Source: a virus. From it: a stretch of 44,992 bases of DNA. The stretch covers positions 1 through 44,992 of the IMG/VR virus record IMGVR_UViG_3300042545_001206; one strand, given 5' to 3'. How positions within the stretch are numbered: the first letter of the stretch is position 1; every line of letters starts with the position of its first letter. The notes below the pieces were generated by a model. It searched no databases. It saw only the letters and a list, made by a program, of their open reading frames with translations, and was not told the origin of the DNA. This document shows positions 26,332-34,391 of this stretch, in pieces. Position numbers and translations under genes: made by a program.

Positions 26332-26788
26332 AAAGGCCCCCTTCGATCAGGCTCAGCGCCGCTTGCAGCTGTGACGACTGGGGGCCATGCGACCGCTGCC
26401 GTTGCTGTTGCTCCCGCGTCAGTCGCTGAATTTCCTTCTCGACATAGGAGACGTCGAGCTTCATCCAGCCGGCAGCAACGGCTTCATCAATCAGTAGGCG
26501 CTGTTGCCAGTGAGGCAGCCTGCCCAAGTTGCGGCAGGACAGCTTGAATGCCTGCTGTGTCCACGCGGCGTTTCTGCCGTGGCGGTTGCGGCGAGCCACG
26601 TTCCACCACTCGAGAACCGACAGGCAGATGTCAGCAGGGATGGGCAGCAGGTCGGCGCCGTGGGCCCCCAGGTAGGGCACGGCATCGTCCATGGTGATTT
26701 CCCAGAAAGCAGCCGGCTTGCGTGACCGCCTGGACGGCAGGGTTACCTCGATCTCCCCGCCGCAATGCGGGCATGATGTTGTTTGCAT
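26318..26788 (-). CDS. Zinc-ribbon protein, possible replication accessory factor
   Basis: The 156-residue product starts at ATG 26788 (TGATG with the preceding microprotein). It opens with one CPHCGGEIEV knuckle, then a helical domain (DLLPIPADICLSVLEWWNVA, KLSCRNLGRLPHWQQR, LIDEAVAAGWMKLDVSYVEK) and a Gln/Arg-rich end. A single Cys pair is half a zinc ribbon, so metal binding would need a dimer or another ligand. The helical part could bind DNA as a small replisome-organiser-like domain. This is inference from position and composition. Confidence 0.6.
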   Translation of the reverse strand: MQTTSCPHCGGEIEVTLPSRRSRKPAAFWEITMDDAVPYLGAHGADLLPIPADICLSVLEWWNVARRNRHGRNAAWTQQAFKLSCRNLGRLPHWQQRLLIDEAVAAGWMKLDVSYVEKEIQRLTREQQQRQRSHGPQSSQLQAALSLIEGGLYGAD

Positions 26789-26859
26789 CAGGACACCACC
26801 AGCCAGCAGGCCCAGGCCAGGATGACCATGCTCCAGACGAGGAAAAGTAATTTCTTCAT
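26788..26859 (-). CDS. Membrane microprotein 4 of 4, 23 residues
   Basis: ATG 26859 is preceded by GGGAGGGG with good spacing and overlaps the stop of microprotein 3 (ATGA); its TGA overlaps the next gene's ATG. The whole protein is one hydrophobic helix with a basic start (MKKLLFLVWSMVILAWACWL). The strong ribosome site and exact coupling argue that it is translated. It is probably an inner-membrane peptide. Confidence 0.6.
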   Translation of the reverse strand: MKKLLFLVWSMVILAWACWLVVS

Positions 26860-26939
26860 CGGGTACCCCTCCCAGCCATAAAGCCAAGGGAAAACATAAA
26901 CAAGGAATAAAGCAAAACGAGTGTCTGTATTTCGTTCAT
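26856..26939 (-). CDS. Membrane microprotein 3 of 4, 27 residues
   Basis: ATG 26939 overlaps the previous stop by one base (TGATG); the stop overlaps the next start (ATGA). The product MNEIQTLVLLYSLFMFSLGF followed by a short MAGRGTR tail is a single transmembrane helix with a basic C-terminus, predicting an N-out or amphipathic topology. No family is recognised. Confidence 0.6.
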   Translation of the reverse strand: MNEIQTLVLLYSLFMFSLGFMAGRGTR

Positions 26940-27013
26940 CAGAGCCTCACCCGGTAGCCGCAGACAAAGCCGCAGACAAAAACGCCAAAGATGTAAGCAA
27001 AGAGATAAATCAT
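26939..27013 (-). CDS. Membrane microprotein 2 of 4, 24 residues
   Basis: ATG 27013 follows the previous TAA with no gap (TAAATG). The protein is one aromatic and glycine-rich helix with two cysteines four residues apart (YIFGVFVCGFVCGYRVRL) and a basic C-terminal end. The small-residue spacing (GxxxxGxxxG-like) would favour helix packing in a membrane. Confidence 0.55.
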   Translation of the reverse strand: MIYLFAYIFGVFVCGFVCGYRVRL

Positions 27014-27097
27014 TTACATGCTCCAAAGAATGTGGTGGACGATGGCGGCAGTAATGCCAATGAAGAAGAAGAAGGCCGCGATGTTGTCTTGTGTCAT
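27014..27097 (-). CDS. Membrane microprotein 1 of 4, 27 residues
   Basis: ATG 27097 overlaps the stop of the coiled-coil gene (ATGA). The product begins MTQDNIAAFFFFIGITAAIV and ends HHILWSM: a short polar start followed by one hydrophobic helix. It opens a run of four tiny coupled membrane-protein genes filling the 306 bases between two longer genes. Confidence 0.6.
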   Translation of the reverse strand: MTQDNIAAFFFFIGITAAIVHHILWSM

Positions 27098-28359
27098 CCC
27101 TGCCCCCCTGGCGCCATTGCGGCCCAGTCGACCTTGATGGCATGGTGCAGGGTGCCGTCGATCAAGGCATCGGCTACTTCGGCGCGGGTCCGACCGGACA
27201 GGGCCTGCACCAGTTCGAGCCGTAGGGCAATCTGGGCATCGACAAGCGCCGCAGCCTCGGCGTCGGTTGCGGGGGGGATGAAAACTTCGCCGGTGCTCAA
27301 CGACCGGGCCAACCCCTGCACCACGGCACGGACGCCAGCGATGGCCTGATCGCTGATCTCGACGGCCGGGGCTGGGGCGGGTTGCGGGGGCGCAGGGAAG
27401 CCGCCTAAACGGGCCATGCCAAAGTCCATGCGGGCAGAACCCTCGTCAAGCAATACCGTCCCATCCCCCAGCGTGCAGGGAACCTCCGCCGGCTTGATCG
27501 CCAGCAGCGCCTCACCCTGCAGCGCATCAGCAACGGCCTCAGCATCCAGTGCCCTTTGGGTTGCCGCTGCCGCTTCAGCCTGGGCTGCCGCCACCTTCCG
27601 CTCGGCTTCCTCAATCACTTGCAGCGCCGCTGCATCGGCTGCCTCCTGTGCTTTGCGTGCCACCTCGGCGGCGGCATCCTCGGCCTCCTTGGCCGCCTTG
27701 GCCGCGGCATCCTTCTCGGCTTGGAGCCTGGCCTCCTCGCGCAACCGGGCCAGCTCGGCTTCCTTCTCCTCGGTCTCCTGCGCCGTGGCGTGCGCTGCCG
27801 TCAGTACCTGCATGGTGTCAGCCCACGCCGCCTTGGCCTCGATCTCAAACTCCTCCAGGCCGGCCAGATCCAGGGCTTTGATGTGCTCCTGGATCCCTGC
27901 AATCTGTTGCGACGTGGAGCCGAAGGGCAACCGCGCCGCATCCTTGATCACGTTGATTGTCTCCTGGTGCTTTGCCACCCGCTCGGCTTCCTTCCTGGCG
28001 ATCTCATCCAGGGCGGCCTTGTGTGGCTGGATCAGTGCCGCCACCTGCCCCTTCAATGCGTTCTTTAGTGCGTCAAGTCGCCTTCCTTCCTCTAGGACAT
28101 CGGCCTTGGCTTCATCGTGGGCCCTGTCAATGTCTCCGTTGTACGAACGGAGAGTGGCCAGATAGGACCTGCATTCCTTGTTTTCCTTTTTGTCTGCATA
28201 ATTAAACTTTTTACTTGGGGCCTCTTGCTTGGCCTGCGCAATGGTGCCGGCCAGCACCTGAAACTTGGTGATGACCGTGGTCGGTGTCACAACGACCAGG
28301 GCGTCAGCCGCTGCTGGCGCTTCCAGTGCCTCTGTTGCTGGTGCTTCTGTTGCTGTCAT
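27094..28359 (-). CDS. Long coiled-coil protein (DUF1351-like layout)
   Basis: The 421-residue protein starts at ATG 28359, immediately after the motif TCACCCGACA, with no Shine-Dalgarno. Residues about 30-150 have a repeating charged helix pattern (YNGDIDRAHDEAKADVLEEG, LIQPHKAALDEIARKEAERV) like the DUF1351 proteins found beside phage recombination genes. Residues about 190-285 are an uninterrupted Ala/Glu/Lys coiled coil. After a Pro-rich linker comes a small C-terminal helical domain. It follows a RuvC-like resolvase (ATGA overlap), so a recombination or replication scaffold role is likely. Confidence 0.65.
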   Translation of the reverse strand: MTATEAPATEALEAPAAADALVVVTPTTVITKFQVLAGTIAQAKQEAPSKKFNYADKKENKECRSYLATLRSYNGDIDRAHDEAKADVLEEGRRLDALKNALKGQVAALIQPHKAALDEIARKEAERVAKHQETINVIKDAARLPFGSTSQQIAGIQEHIKALDLAGLEEFEIEAKAAWADTMQVLTAAHATAQETEEKEAELARLREEARLQAEKDAAAKAAKEAEDAAAEVARKAQEAADAAALQVIEEAERKVAAAQAEAAAATQRALDAEAVADALQGEALLAIKPAEVPCTLGDGTVLLDEGSARMDFGMARLGGFPAPPQPAPAPAVEISDQAIAGVRAVVQGLARSLSTGEVFIPPATDAEAAALVDAQIALRLELVQALSGRTRAEVADALIDGTLHHAIKVDWAAMAPGGQG

Positions 28360-28850
28360 GTCGGGTGATTGGCTTTGGTTAGTTGATCAGCGGCGTAGAC
28401 CGCTACGGCCAGAGCTGACCACACATGGCTCTTAATGCCATAGGTGGGGCCTGGGTTCTTCTTGGTGCCGGGTGGTCCCAGCCGGTCGATCAAAGCCTGG
28501 CGGACGTTGGGATCCTTGGCTTTAGTGGTGCCGCATAGATGCAGCTTGATGTCCTTGCGATAGCAAAGGAAGACGGACTGGGGGCGCATGTACCCCCTGA
28601 ACTCTCCAATCCATAGGCAAGTGTCGAACACCTCTTTGCCTACCGGCATCCCGTAGCAGGAAATCATTTCGATTGCCACTATGGGCAATGATTTAGGGTC
28701 AAGCCCTGGGACAGGGGTATGCCTAAAGCGTGCAAGCAGGGTCTTTACGTCCTTGCTATCAATAACGCCATGCTCGGTAATCATGCCGCGCCTCATCACG
28801 ACAAACCCTGACTGAGCCGGCCCTGGATCTATCGCAAGAATCCCTGTCAT
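28356..28850 (-). CDS. RuvC-like Holliday junction resolvase
   Basis: The 164-residue protein starts at ATG 28850 with a strong GGAGGAGG site. It has the RNase H-like layout of RuvC: first strand with catalytic Asp (GILAIDPGPAQSGFVV), second acidic residue in IVAIEMISCYG near residue 60, and a C-terminal helix with a further acidic residue (SHVWSALAVAVYAADQL). These fit the D, E, D metal-binding set. It would cut branched replication intermediates before packaging, replacing T7 endonuclease I (gp3), which lies in the same region in T7. The longer frame upstream is not used. Confidence 0.78.
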   Translation of the reverse strand: MTGILAIDPGPAQSGFVVMRRGMITEHGVIDSKDVKTLLARFRHTPVPGLDPKSLPIVAIEMISCYGMPVGKEVFDTCLWIGEFRGYMRPQSVFLCYRKDIKLHLCGTTKAKDPNVRQALIDRLGPPGTKKNPGPTYGIKSHVWSALAVAVYAADQLTKANHPT

Positions 28851-29281
28851 CAATCCTCCTCCGGTATCAGGGCCAGAGCGGCGCGGAGGGTTTCCGCTTG
28901 CTCGGATGTGCATCCGGCAGAAGGGAAAACGGCGTCCAAGATCTCTATCGCCTGCTGCTTCAGCGTGGGCTCGGGCTCCGGGCGCCACCTAGGGGTGTGA
29001 AGCCAGGCCGGTTGTTGGTTCTTGGCAACGTTATCCCAGGATTCGTAATTCCATCTCCCCGCAAAAAGATACTGAACGAATCCACATTCATCCGCATCCT
29101 CTTCAGTCGGCGGCCTATCCGTAATCGGCTCAGGCCACTGATGCCGCAGCGCCTCGACGGCCTGGGCGGCGCCCCAGCGGGCGGCAAGGGTGCAGTCTCT
29201 CCCAATGCTTCCTGGACTTGAAATACACTCTTCCAGTAACTCTTCCGATGGCGTGATGCTGTTTGGATCAAAGGTCGCCAT
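28850..29281 (-). CDS. Acidic protein of unknown function
   Basis: The 143-residue product starts at ATG 29281 with GGAGG five bases upstream, inside the end of the upstream gene (14-base overlap). It is acidic and Trp-rich (WGAAQAVEALRHQWPE, CGFVQYLFAGRWNYESW) and ends with a helix (LKQQAIEILDAVF, then AETLRAALALIPEED). No family is recognised. It is coupled by TGATG to the RuvC-like gene. Confidence 0.6.
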   Translation of the reverse strand: MATFDPNSITPSEELLEECISSPGSIGRDCTLAARWGAAQAVEALRHQWPEPITDRPPTEEDADECGFVQYLFAGRWNYESWDNVAKNQQPAWLHTPRWRPEPEPTLKQQAIEILDAVFPSAGCTSEQAETLRAALALIPEED

Positions 29282-29597
29282 CGTCCTCCTCCATCCGGTC
29301 GAACAGGTTGCCCTGTTGATGCTGCGCAAACAGCTCAAGGTCCTCCGTGTAGGCCCTGGCATACCTGACCTTGGCCTTGACCTCGGTGCGCCCGGCCTGC
29401 CGGCTGAAGGCGAAACCAAAGGCCATCTTGAACTCACCGCCCTCAGTGCATTTGCTGGCCCGCTCGAAGTGTTGATCGAGCAGGTAGGTAAACGCCTCCT
29501 TGGCTGTCTTTTTCTCGCGCTCAATTTCGGCCAGCTTATCCATGGCGTCGGTGGCATCAACGCCATTGATCTGGACGGTGGTTTTGCTGAGATTCAT
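29268..29597 (-). CDS. Small charged protein of unknown function
   Basis: The 109-residue product (ATG 29597, TGATG overlap) has an early helix (DAMDKLAEIEREKKTAKEAF), a central strand region (FKMAFGFAFSRQAGRTEV) and an acidic tail (RMEEDDGDL). The acidic tail next to an SSB operon could mediate contacts with DNA-bound proteins, but this is speculative. No family is recognised. Confidence 0.6.
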   Translation of the reverse strand: MNLSKTTVQINGVDATDAMDKLAEIEREKKTAKEAFTYLLDQHFERASKCTEGGEFKMAFGFAFSRQAGRTEVKAKVRYARAYTEDLELFAQHQQGNLFDRMEEDDGDL

Positions 29598-29815
29598 CAG
29601 CCCTTCCTCGCTGCTTGTTCTTTCGCCTGCCGCAGGTATTCATTGAGGTCAGTGAAAACCTGGGACCGGCACCAGCGGAACAGTTGCTCGCTGACTGCAT
29701 CGGCTTCTTCTGCCGTGCATTCCTGGCTACGGGAGCAGAAGAATTCCCTGCTTTCGTAGTTGCCTGCGTTGTGCTTGTAGCTGAAACTACGGGTGATCGT
29801 TGCGAGCTGCGCCAT
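29597..29815 (-). CDS. Small protein of unknown function, 72 residues
   Basis: ATG 29815 overlaps the upstream stop (TGATG). The protein is Gln/Glu/Arg-rich and helical (EEADAVSEQLFRWCRSQVF, DLNEYLRQAKEQAARKG) after a strand-like start (LATITRSFSYKHNAGNYES). No family is recognised. Coupling on both sides supports it. Confidence 0.6.
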   Translation of the reverse strand: MAQLATITRSFSYKHNAGNYESREFFCSRSQECTAEEADAVSEQLFRWCRSQVFTDLNEYLRQAKEQAARKG

Positions 29816-30189
29816 CAAGCCTCTCGGGTATCATTGATATAGTTAATAATGTCGTGGATTGTATCCATTTCTTTTTTTAGGCCTTGCAGCAAGTCGGCAA
29901 TAGCTGTCTCTATCGCTGCGCTTGGAGAGTGGAAGGTGCGGAATGTAGCCTTCTGCCTTCCGTATTCATTCCCGTTAAAAGAACGAACAAATATGGTGTT
30001 TTCTGTTTCGGCTACGCAGTCAACCGTAGCTAAGGTAATAGGAGTTTTAGATTTGTACGCTGCCCTGCATTCGGCCAGGCTAGGCGGACAGTACAAGGTG
30101 ATCGATGGATCGTGGTTGACACGATTGGAATAAGCAGCTCGGGCCATTGATGCGTCGAGGTAAGTGGTTATGTGGGCGCTGGGATTCAA
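29815..30189 (-). CDS. Small protein of unknown function, 124 residues
   Basis: The frame opens with TTG 30189, overlapping the SSB stop (TTGA); the first in-frame ATG is at 30147, so the start is uncertain. The product is mixed alpha/beta (SLAECRAAYKSKTPITLATV, NTIFVRSFNGNEYGRQKA) and ends in an amphipathic helix (LQGLKKEMDTIHDIINYIND). GC content is lower than in the neighbours, suggesting recent gain. No family is recognised. Confidence 0.5.
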   Translation of the reverse strand: MNPSAHITTYLDASMARAAYSNRVNHDPSITLYCPPSLAECRAAYKSKTPITLATVDCVAETENTIFVRSFNGNEYGRQKATFRTFHSPSAAIETAIADLLQGLKKEMDTIHDIINYINDTREA

Positions 30190-30869
30190 AACGGAATGTC
30201 GTCTTCGTAAATGCCGCCTTCACGCGCAGGCCCGTCGTCCCACGGGACATCAGAGGCGCCCGTGGTTGTCCTCCCGGCCAGGGCCAGCACCTCTGGGCTA
30301 TTGGCCCTGGCCCCCTCCTCCGGTGGGCCGAATGCACCGGGGGCCACGGAATCAACTACATAAGGGGCATGGCGCAGGATGCGCACGGCGAGCAGGTTGA
30401 GGCTGAGCCCCTTGCCTCCGTCCTGGTTGTCCCACAGGTAGGCAGAGAAACCTACCTTCACCAGCGATCCATTGCCGATGGCTACGTTCTTGGGCCATGG
30501 CTGATTGGCTGCGTCCTCAACCATTGGCGGGGGAAGTTCCGCGCCATTGCGGGTAGCAATGTCCCGGTTAAAAGTGATCCGGGTTAGCCCGGTCTCATGC
30601 GACAAACCGTTTTGGTCTGTCTCCGTCTCTTTCTTCCATGGCCTTCCGTTGGGGCCATAGGCTGCGCCTTTGCCGAATTTCTCAACAAAAATGGCGTGCA
30701 AGGAGCCAATGAAAGCGGCGACGCTTGGGTCGAGTTCGGGATTGTCCAGTTGCAGAACAATCCCGTACTGCATTTTCTTGGCGCCAGTCGTCTTATTTAC
30801 TTTCTCCTTTGGCTGAAGAATGTTCGCAAACAAGCAAAGCCCTGGTGGGCTGACAAGCATTTCCGGCAT
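30186..30869 (-). CDS. ssDNA-binding protein (T7 gp2.5 / DUF2815 type)
   Basis: The 227-residue protein coats single-stranded DNA and recruits replication partners. It has an OB-fold-like core (QYGIVLQLDNPELDPSVAAF near residue 33, WPKNVAIGNGSLVKVGFSAY near 125-145) and a disordered, acidic C-terminal tail ending in DDIPF, the acidic-aromatic tip typical of gp2.5 and bacterial SSB. The length equals T7 gp2.5 (232). I chose ATG 30869, one base after the motif TCACCCGACG; a second ATG three codons later is possible. It heads the middle operon directly after the RNA polymerase gene, as in T7. Confidence 0.82.
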   Translation of the reverse strand: MPEMLVSPPGLCLFANILQPKEKVNKTTGAKKMQYGIVLQLDNPELDPSVAAFIGSLHAIFVEKFGKGAAYGPNGRPWKKETETDQNGLSHETGLTRITFNRDIATRNGAELPPPMVEDAANQPWPKNVAIGNGSLVKVGFSAYLWDNQDGGKGLSLNLLAVRILRHAPYVVDSVAPGAFGPPEEGARANSPEVLALAGRTTTGASDVPWDDGPAREGGIYEDDIPF

Positions 30870-30879
30870 CGTCGGGTGA
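30870..30879 (-). promoter_or_regulatory. Start-associated motif before the gp2.5-like SSB gene
   Basis: TCACCCGACG on the minus strand, one base before the chosen ATG; one base differs from the consensus TCACCCGACA. No Shine-Dalgarno is visible. Confidence 0.6.
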
Positions 30880-30930
30880 CTTGGTGAAAGGGTGTTGTTG
30901 ATTTGTGCTCCATGGCTGGAGCGCAAAATG

Positions 30931-30959
30931 ATGATGGCACCCCAACGTCAACTTGTCAA
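30931..30959 (-). promoter_or_regulatory. Candidate sigma70-type promoter for the middle operon
   Basis: On the minus strand a perfect TTGACA (30959-30954, overlapping the RNA polymerase stop) is followed after 17 bases by CATCAT (four of six matches to TATAAT). It would let the host polymerase transcribe the SSB-exonuclease operon. A 6-bp hairpin (GCTCCA/TGGAGC) lies just downstream. Confidence 0.35.
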
Positions 30960-33328
30960 CAAAACGCATATGGGTTTTGCCCAATGGCATCCCGGTCCAA
31001 GGTCCCCACCATCGGCGGCCTGGGGATGCCAACACCGCTGCGGGCCTTGATCTCGCTGCGGATCTGGGCCAGCCAGTCAGGCCAGTACAGCTCGCTGCTC
31101 TGCCGCATCAACTCCTCGGCCAGCCACGAGGCATTGGCGGCAGTGGTGGCAAAGCAGTCGTGGTTCGTAATGATTCCGTATCGCTGCTCTCCAGCCTTGT
31201 TGATAATGGCCTGGCAAAAGCTGCCATCAAAGCTGTGGATCAGATTTGCCATGGATCCCCTGGCGGTCGCCACTCCCCCCAGGGCGATCTCCGACGCCTT
31301 GGCGTCCACCCATCGGCGCTTCCCTGATACCGCCGTCCTGCCGACCGCCACCCGGTCGGGCTCGCGGCCCAGGCGCAGCAACATCCCGCTCGGTGCATGC
31401 CACTCGACGTGTTGTTGATGCCTGGCCACGGTGGCGGTGGCCTTCCTCATCCAGGTGCGCAGGGCCAGCACGCTGCCCAGTTCCGCCTCGAATACCGCCA
31501 TCACATGACGGGCCAGGTATTGGCTGGGCCGGATCAGGCGCTTCTCCCATTGGGCCGGCGGCAGGTTGGGGCAGTGCTCCTCCAGGTCCAAGGCCAGCCG
31601 GTCGGCCAGGGACAAAAAGCCAGCGCCGTAGCAGGTGGTCATGGCCGGGGCCTTCAACAATGCCCGATCGATGCCCACCTGCAGCCACTGCAGGGCCTGC
31701 CGCTGGTGATGCTCGGGCCCGGTGTCCATGTCCTGCCGCAACCGCGCTGTCACCAGCTCGGCCAGGTGCCCGTACAGATCGACCGGGGAATCCCCCGTCA
31801 CCCGGCACCGTGCCGCCAGCGCTGCATCACGGGCCAGGCAGGCAGTGATGCCGAACCCTGAGGCGTGTTGATCCATGCGCACCGGGCACCCGATCGGCTG
31901 CCACGGATCCACCAGCCAGGATTGAACGGCAACGCACACCTGCAGGAACTGCCACGGGTCCTTGGCATCCCGCCATAGCCCCAGCTGGCCCAGTGGATCC
32001 TCGGCGGCTGCCTTTAGGCGCTCGATCTCCCGCTTCCCCCATCGGCGGCGCTCTTCGTGGCTCGCCCGGGTCATTCCCCAATGACCGGCCGCTGCCCACA
32101 ACAGCCACTCGAACCCCTCTTCGCCGCAACGGTCACCGCGCAGGCCGATGCACGCCTTGGAGTAGTCGGGGCCCTGGTGAGTGGCGGCCCGGTTGGCGGT
32201 GTAGATCCGCCCCCTGAAATCGAACTCGTAGCTGAACCAAGCGGGGCCCTGGCCCAGGGCCTCCAGCCCCCGGATGCCGACCTCGATGCGCCGGCGGCGG
32301 CCACCGTTCTCGGCCCGGTCCCGCTGGGCAGCCACCACCTGCTGCCGCCAGGCATTGATGCCGTCCTTGCCCACCTTCTCCTCGGGGCGGGGCGGGGCCA
32401 CCAGCGGATCCCGCCGCACCGGGAACAACGGCAAGCCTTGGTCCCAGGCGGTGCGCACCAGGCGAACCATGGGGGCGTCGATCTCCATGGGCTGGCCCTG
32501 GAGCTGGTTGGCCACCGCCATCTGAAGGGCCAATGGCTGGTGCTCCAGGTAGGGGGCCCGGACGACGAGGGGTTTGCGGTCACCACCCCAGAAGCCGGTC
32601 CACGGCTGCGGGGGCTCCAGCATCGGCAGCCTGCGAACACCGCCCCTGGGGGCCGGCGCTGCGGCGATGATTGCCCGGGCCTCGGGGCTGGCGGCCACCA
32701 GGTCGCCGGTGCGCACCAGCAGGCCGATGGCTTGGAGCAGGTCTACCAGTAGGCCGCCAACTTCGAAGCGATCGCTCCGGCTCCAGGGCTCGACCGGCTG
32801 CCCCAGGGCCCGCAGCTGCCGCGGCGTGGTGATTGCCGTTTTCTTCATGCGGCGGTTCATCAGCCGGAGGGTGCCGGGGCGATCGCGTGCCAGGCCAGCA
32901 CCACGCAGTTCCAGCTCCAAGGCCACACCCATGCTCGATGCCAGGGCGCTGTGCTTGTGGGTCTGGGAGATCCCATCGATGGCATGGGTCAGCGCCGTGG
33001 TGACGAGGGCCTTGATGCCCCCCTTGCCGCCGAAGTTGGCCAGGGCGAACAGTGCGCAACGGTGCGGGCCTGGCACCGATGGGTTCAAGAACAGCAATTC
33101 GACCGCCTCGCGCAGGCGTTCGCCATAGGCCTCGAACAGCAAACTGCCGTAGGTGGTGTCAGCTTCCCGGCCCTTCTCCCGGCTGCGACGCTGCCAGGCC
33201 ATGGCGGCCTGATCGGCCTGAATTTGCGCCGCAGACTTGCAGGCTTGCTGGCCGGTAGACAAACGGGATTTGGGGGAGGGCCCCGAAATACTGGCGCAGA
33301 CCGCAGAGTTTCCACTCCACGGATGCAA
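30956..33328 (-). CDS. Single-subunit phage RNA polymerase (T7 gp1-like)
   Basis: The enzyme transcribes the middle and late phage genes. Catalytic motifs of the T7 family are present. Motif A has its Asp in RMDQHASGFGITACLARD near residue 485. Motif B is RALLKAPAMTTCYGAG near 565, with R, K and Y at exactly the T7 627/631/639 spacing. Motif C is TNHDCFATT near 722, with HD. The chain ends in NPYAFC, like the FAFA end of T7. The open frame gives 790 residues from a TTG start at 33328, but no start has a good ribosome site and that TTG overlaps a hairpin. The true start may be TTG at AAACGGG-side codon 24 or the ATG of MAWQRRSREKG. Confidence 0.93.
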   Translation of the reverse strand: MHPWSGNSAVCASISGPSPKSRLSTGQQACKSAAQIQADQAAMAWQRRSREKGREADTTYGSLLFEAYGERLREAVELLFLNPSVPGPHRCALFALANFGGKGGIKALVTTALTHAIDGISQTHKHSALASSMGVALELELRGAGLARDRPGTLRLMNRRMKKTAITTPRQLRALGQPVEPWSRSDRFEVGGLLVDLLQAIGLLVRTGDLVAASPEARAIIAAAPAPRGGVRRLPMLEPPQPWTGFWGGDRKPLVVRAPYLEHQPLALQMAVANQLQGQPMEIDAPMVRLVRTAWDQGLPLFPVRRDPLVAPPRPEEKVGKDGINAWRQQVVAAQRDRAENGGRRRRIEVGIRGLEALGQGPAWFSYEFDFRGRIYTANRAATHQGPDYSKACIGLRGDRCGEEGFEWLLWAAAGHWGMTRASHEERRRWGKREIERLKAAAEDPLGQLGLWRDAKDPWQFLQVCVAVQSWLVDPWQPIGCPVRMDQHASGFGITACLARDAALAARCRVTGDSPVDLYGHLAELVTARLRQDMDTGPEHHQRQALQWLQVGIDRALLKAPAMTTCYGAGFLSLADRLALDLEEHCPNLPPAQWEKRLIRPSQYLARHVMAVFEAELGSVLALRTWMRKATATVARHQQHVEWHAPSGMLLRLGREPDRVAVGRTAVSGKRRWVDAKASEIALGGVATARGSMANLIHSFDGSFCQAIINKAGEQRYGIITNHDCFATTAANASWLAEELMRQSSELYWPDWLAQIRSEIKARSGVGIPRPPMVGTLDRDAIGQNPYAFC

Positions 33329-33352
33329 GAAAGCCCGGCATTGCTACCGGGC
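33327..33352 (-). terminator. Terminator-like hairpin upstream of the RNA polymerase gene
   Basis: On the minus strand GCCCGG, an 8-base loop and CCGGGC (33352-33333) are followed by TTTCTT. It lies between the tRNA-Leu-derived attP core and the RNA polymerase gene, where it could separate the integrase operon from the polymerase. Confidence 0.55.
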
Positions 33353-33392
33353 CTGTCGTGGTGGATGTTCTGCAGGGGTGCATCTATCGGTA

Positions 33393-33435
<43 letters not shown>

Positions 33436-33496
33436 GTGTGTTGCTGCAGCGGTTCTCCCGTTTTTAAGGTCTGCGTGGTCTGCGGGAAAACGCAGA

Positions 33497-33874
33497 CTAT
33501 CGGCAGACTTGCGGCAGACTTGCAGCACCTGTAGACGCGTCTACATTACAGGCTTTGCCCAGGCGCTCAATGTCGTTGCTCTCCGGCCTGATATCCCCCC
33601 ACGAGGCGAGAGCAGTCACCACCAGCCACATCAGGGCTTCGGGGCTGTTGACCTCCAGCCCGAAGGCCTTGGCCAAACCCATCACTTCATCCATGCTGGG
33701 TTGTAGGCCATCGGCACTGATCCGGGGCAGGGCGTTGCCCCATTGAGCCAGGACGGCGTAGGCAAAGCCGATCGCGTCCTGGCTTGATCCGTGGCCGGTG
33801 CTGACGGTGAACTTGTCATAGAGCAAGTTAGCCAGCTCTACGGCTGTCGGCCATTTGGTTTCAGTTGTGCTCAT
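33497..33874 (-). CDS. Small protein of unknown function beside attP
   Basis: The 125-residue product starts at ATG 33874, overlapping the upstream stop (ATGA); TCACCCATCA, a variant of the start-associated motif, ends 10 bases before it. The protein is helical (AVELANLLYDKFTVSTGHG, SMDEVMGLAKAFGLEV, LMWLVVTALASWGD). No family is recognised. Its 3' end contains the GCAGAC repeats and a 16-bp palindrome, so its coding end overlaps the putative attP arms. Confidence 0.55.
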   Translation of the reverse strand: MSTTETKWPTAVELANLLYDKFTVSTGHGSSQDAIGFAYAVLAQWGNALPRISADGLQPSMDEVMGLAKAFGLEVNSPEALMWLVVTALASWGDIRPESNDIERLGKACNVDASTGAASLPQVCR

Positions 33875-34128
33875 GGTTTTGGGTTGATGGGTGATTTTGA
33901 TGTGCAAGGGGTCGGCAAGCTGTAGTTGCCGTCGAGCCGAGGCCCTAGACAAATGTCGCCAGGGCGATGGCGGAATCCATGGCCCAGATCGACCACAACG
34001 TTGGGGCTACGGAGATCCACTCCGTACAGCCGTGCCAGCTTGGGGCTGCTGATGAAATGCTCTTGTCCGTCGTTGGCGCTGGTCACATAGCCAGGGCACA
34101 ACACGTAGCGCACTTGGGGGGCGGTCAT
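33871..34128 (-). CDS. Small protein of unknown function, 85 residues
   Basis: ATG 34128 has GGAGGG six bases upstream and overlaps the previous stop (ATGA). The beta-rich product (VRYVLCPGYVTSANDGQEHF, LYGVDLRSPNVVVDLGHG) contains a pattern seen in small phage proteins that bind nucleic acid, but I cannot assign a family. It lies in the integrase operon. Confidence 0.6.
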   Translation of the reverse strand: MTAPQVRYVLCPGYVTSANDGQEHFISSPKLARLYGVDLRSPNVVVDLGHGFRHRPGDICLGPRLDGNYSLPTPCTSKSPINPKP

Positions 34129-34391
34129 TTGCCCTCCAGCAGTGAAAGCTGGCCCGGCACTTCTGCCGGCGGCGGCGCTGGGCGCCTGCGATACGCGGTC
34201 TTCGGTGGTGGTGGGCTCAACTGGCGCCGGATCTCATCGCGCCAGATTTTGTACGGGTGCATGCTGCGCTGGCCGTAGGGGTAGGCCGCCAGCAGGGCGG
34301 CACGCAGGGCCTTGAGGTCCGTGGTGCCCACCCGCTGGATCACTTCGGCGATGATCGGACGGCAGTGGTCGCGCCAGGTGGTCCAGGCCAT
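34125..34391 (-). CDS. Small conserved phage protein of unknown function
   Basis: The 88-residue product starts at ATG 34391, overlapping the integrase stop (TGATG). Its core (WRDHCRPIIAEVIQRVG, LKALRAALLAAYPYGQR, HPYKIWRDEIRRQL) is a pattern I know from many small phage proteins of unknown function near replication genes. The tail is Pro/Arg-rich and ends PGQLSLLEGK, which resembles a sliding-clamp-binding peptide (QLSLL), an attractive link to the host replisome. This is an inference. Confidence 0.65.
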   Translation of the reverse strand: MAWTTWRDHCRPIIAEVIQRVGTTDLKALRAALLAAYPYGQRSMHPYKIWRDEIRRQLSPPPPKTAYRRRPAPPPAEVPGQLSLLEGK

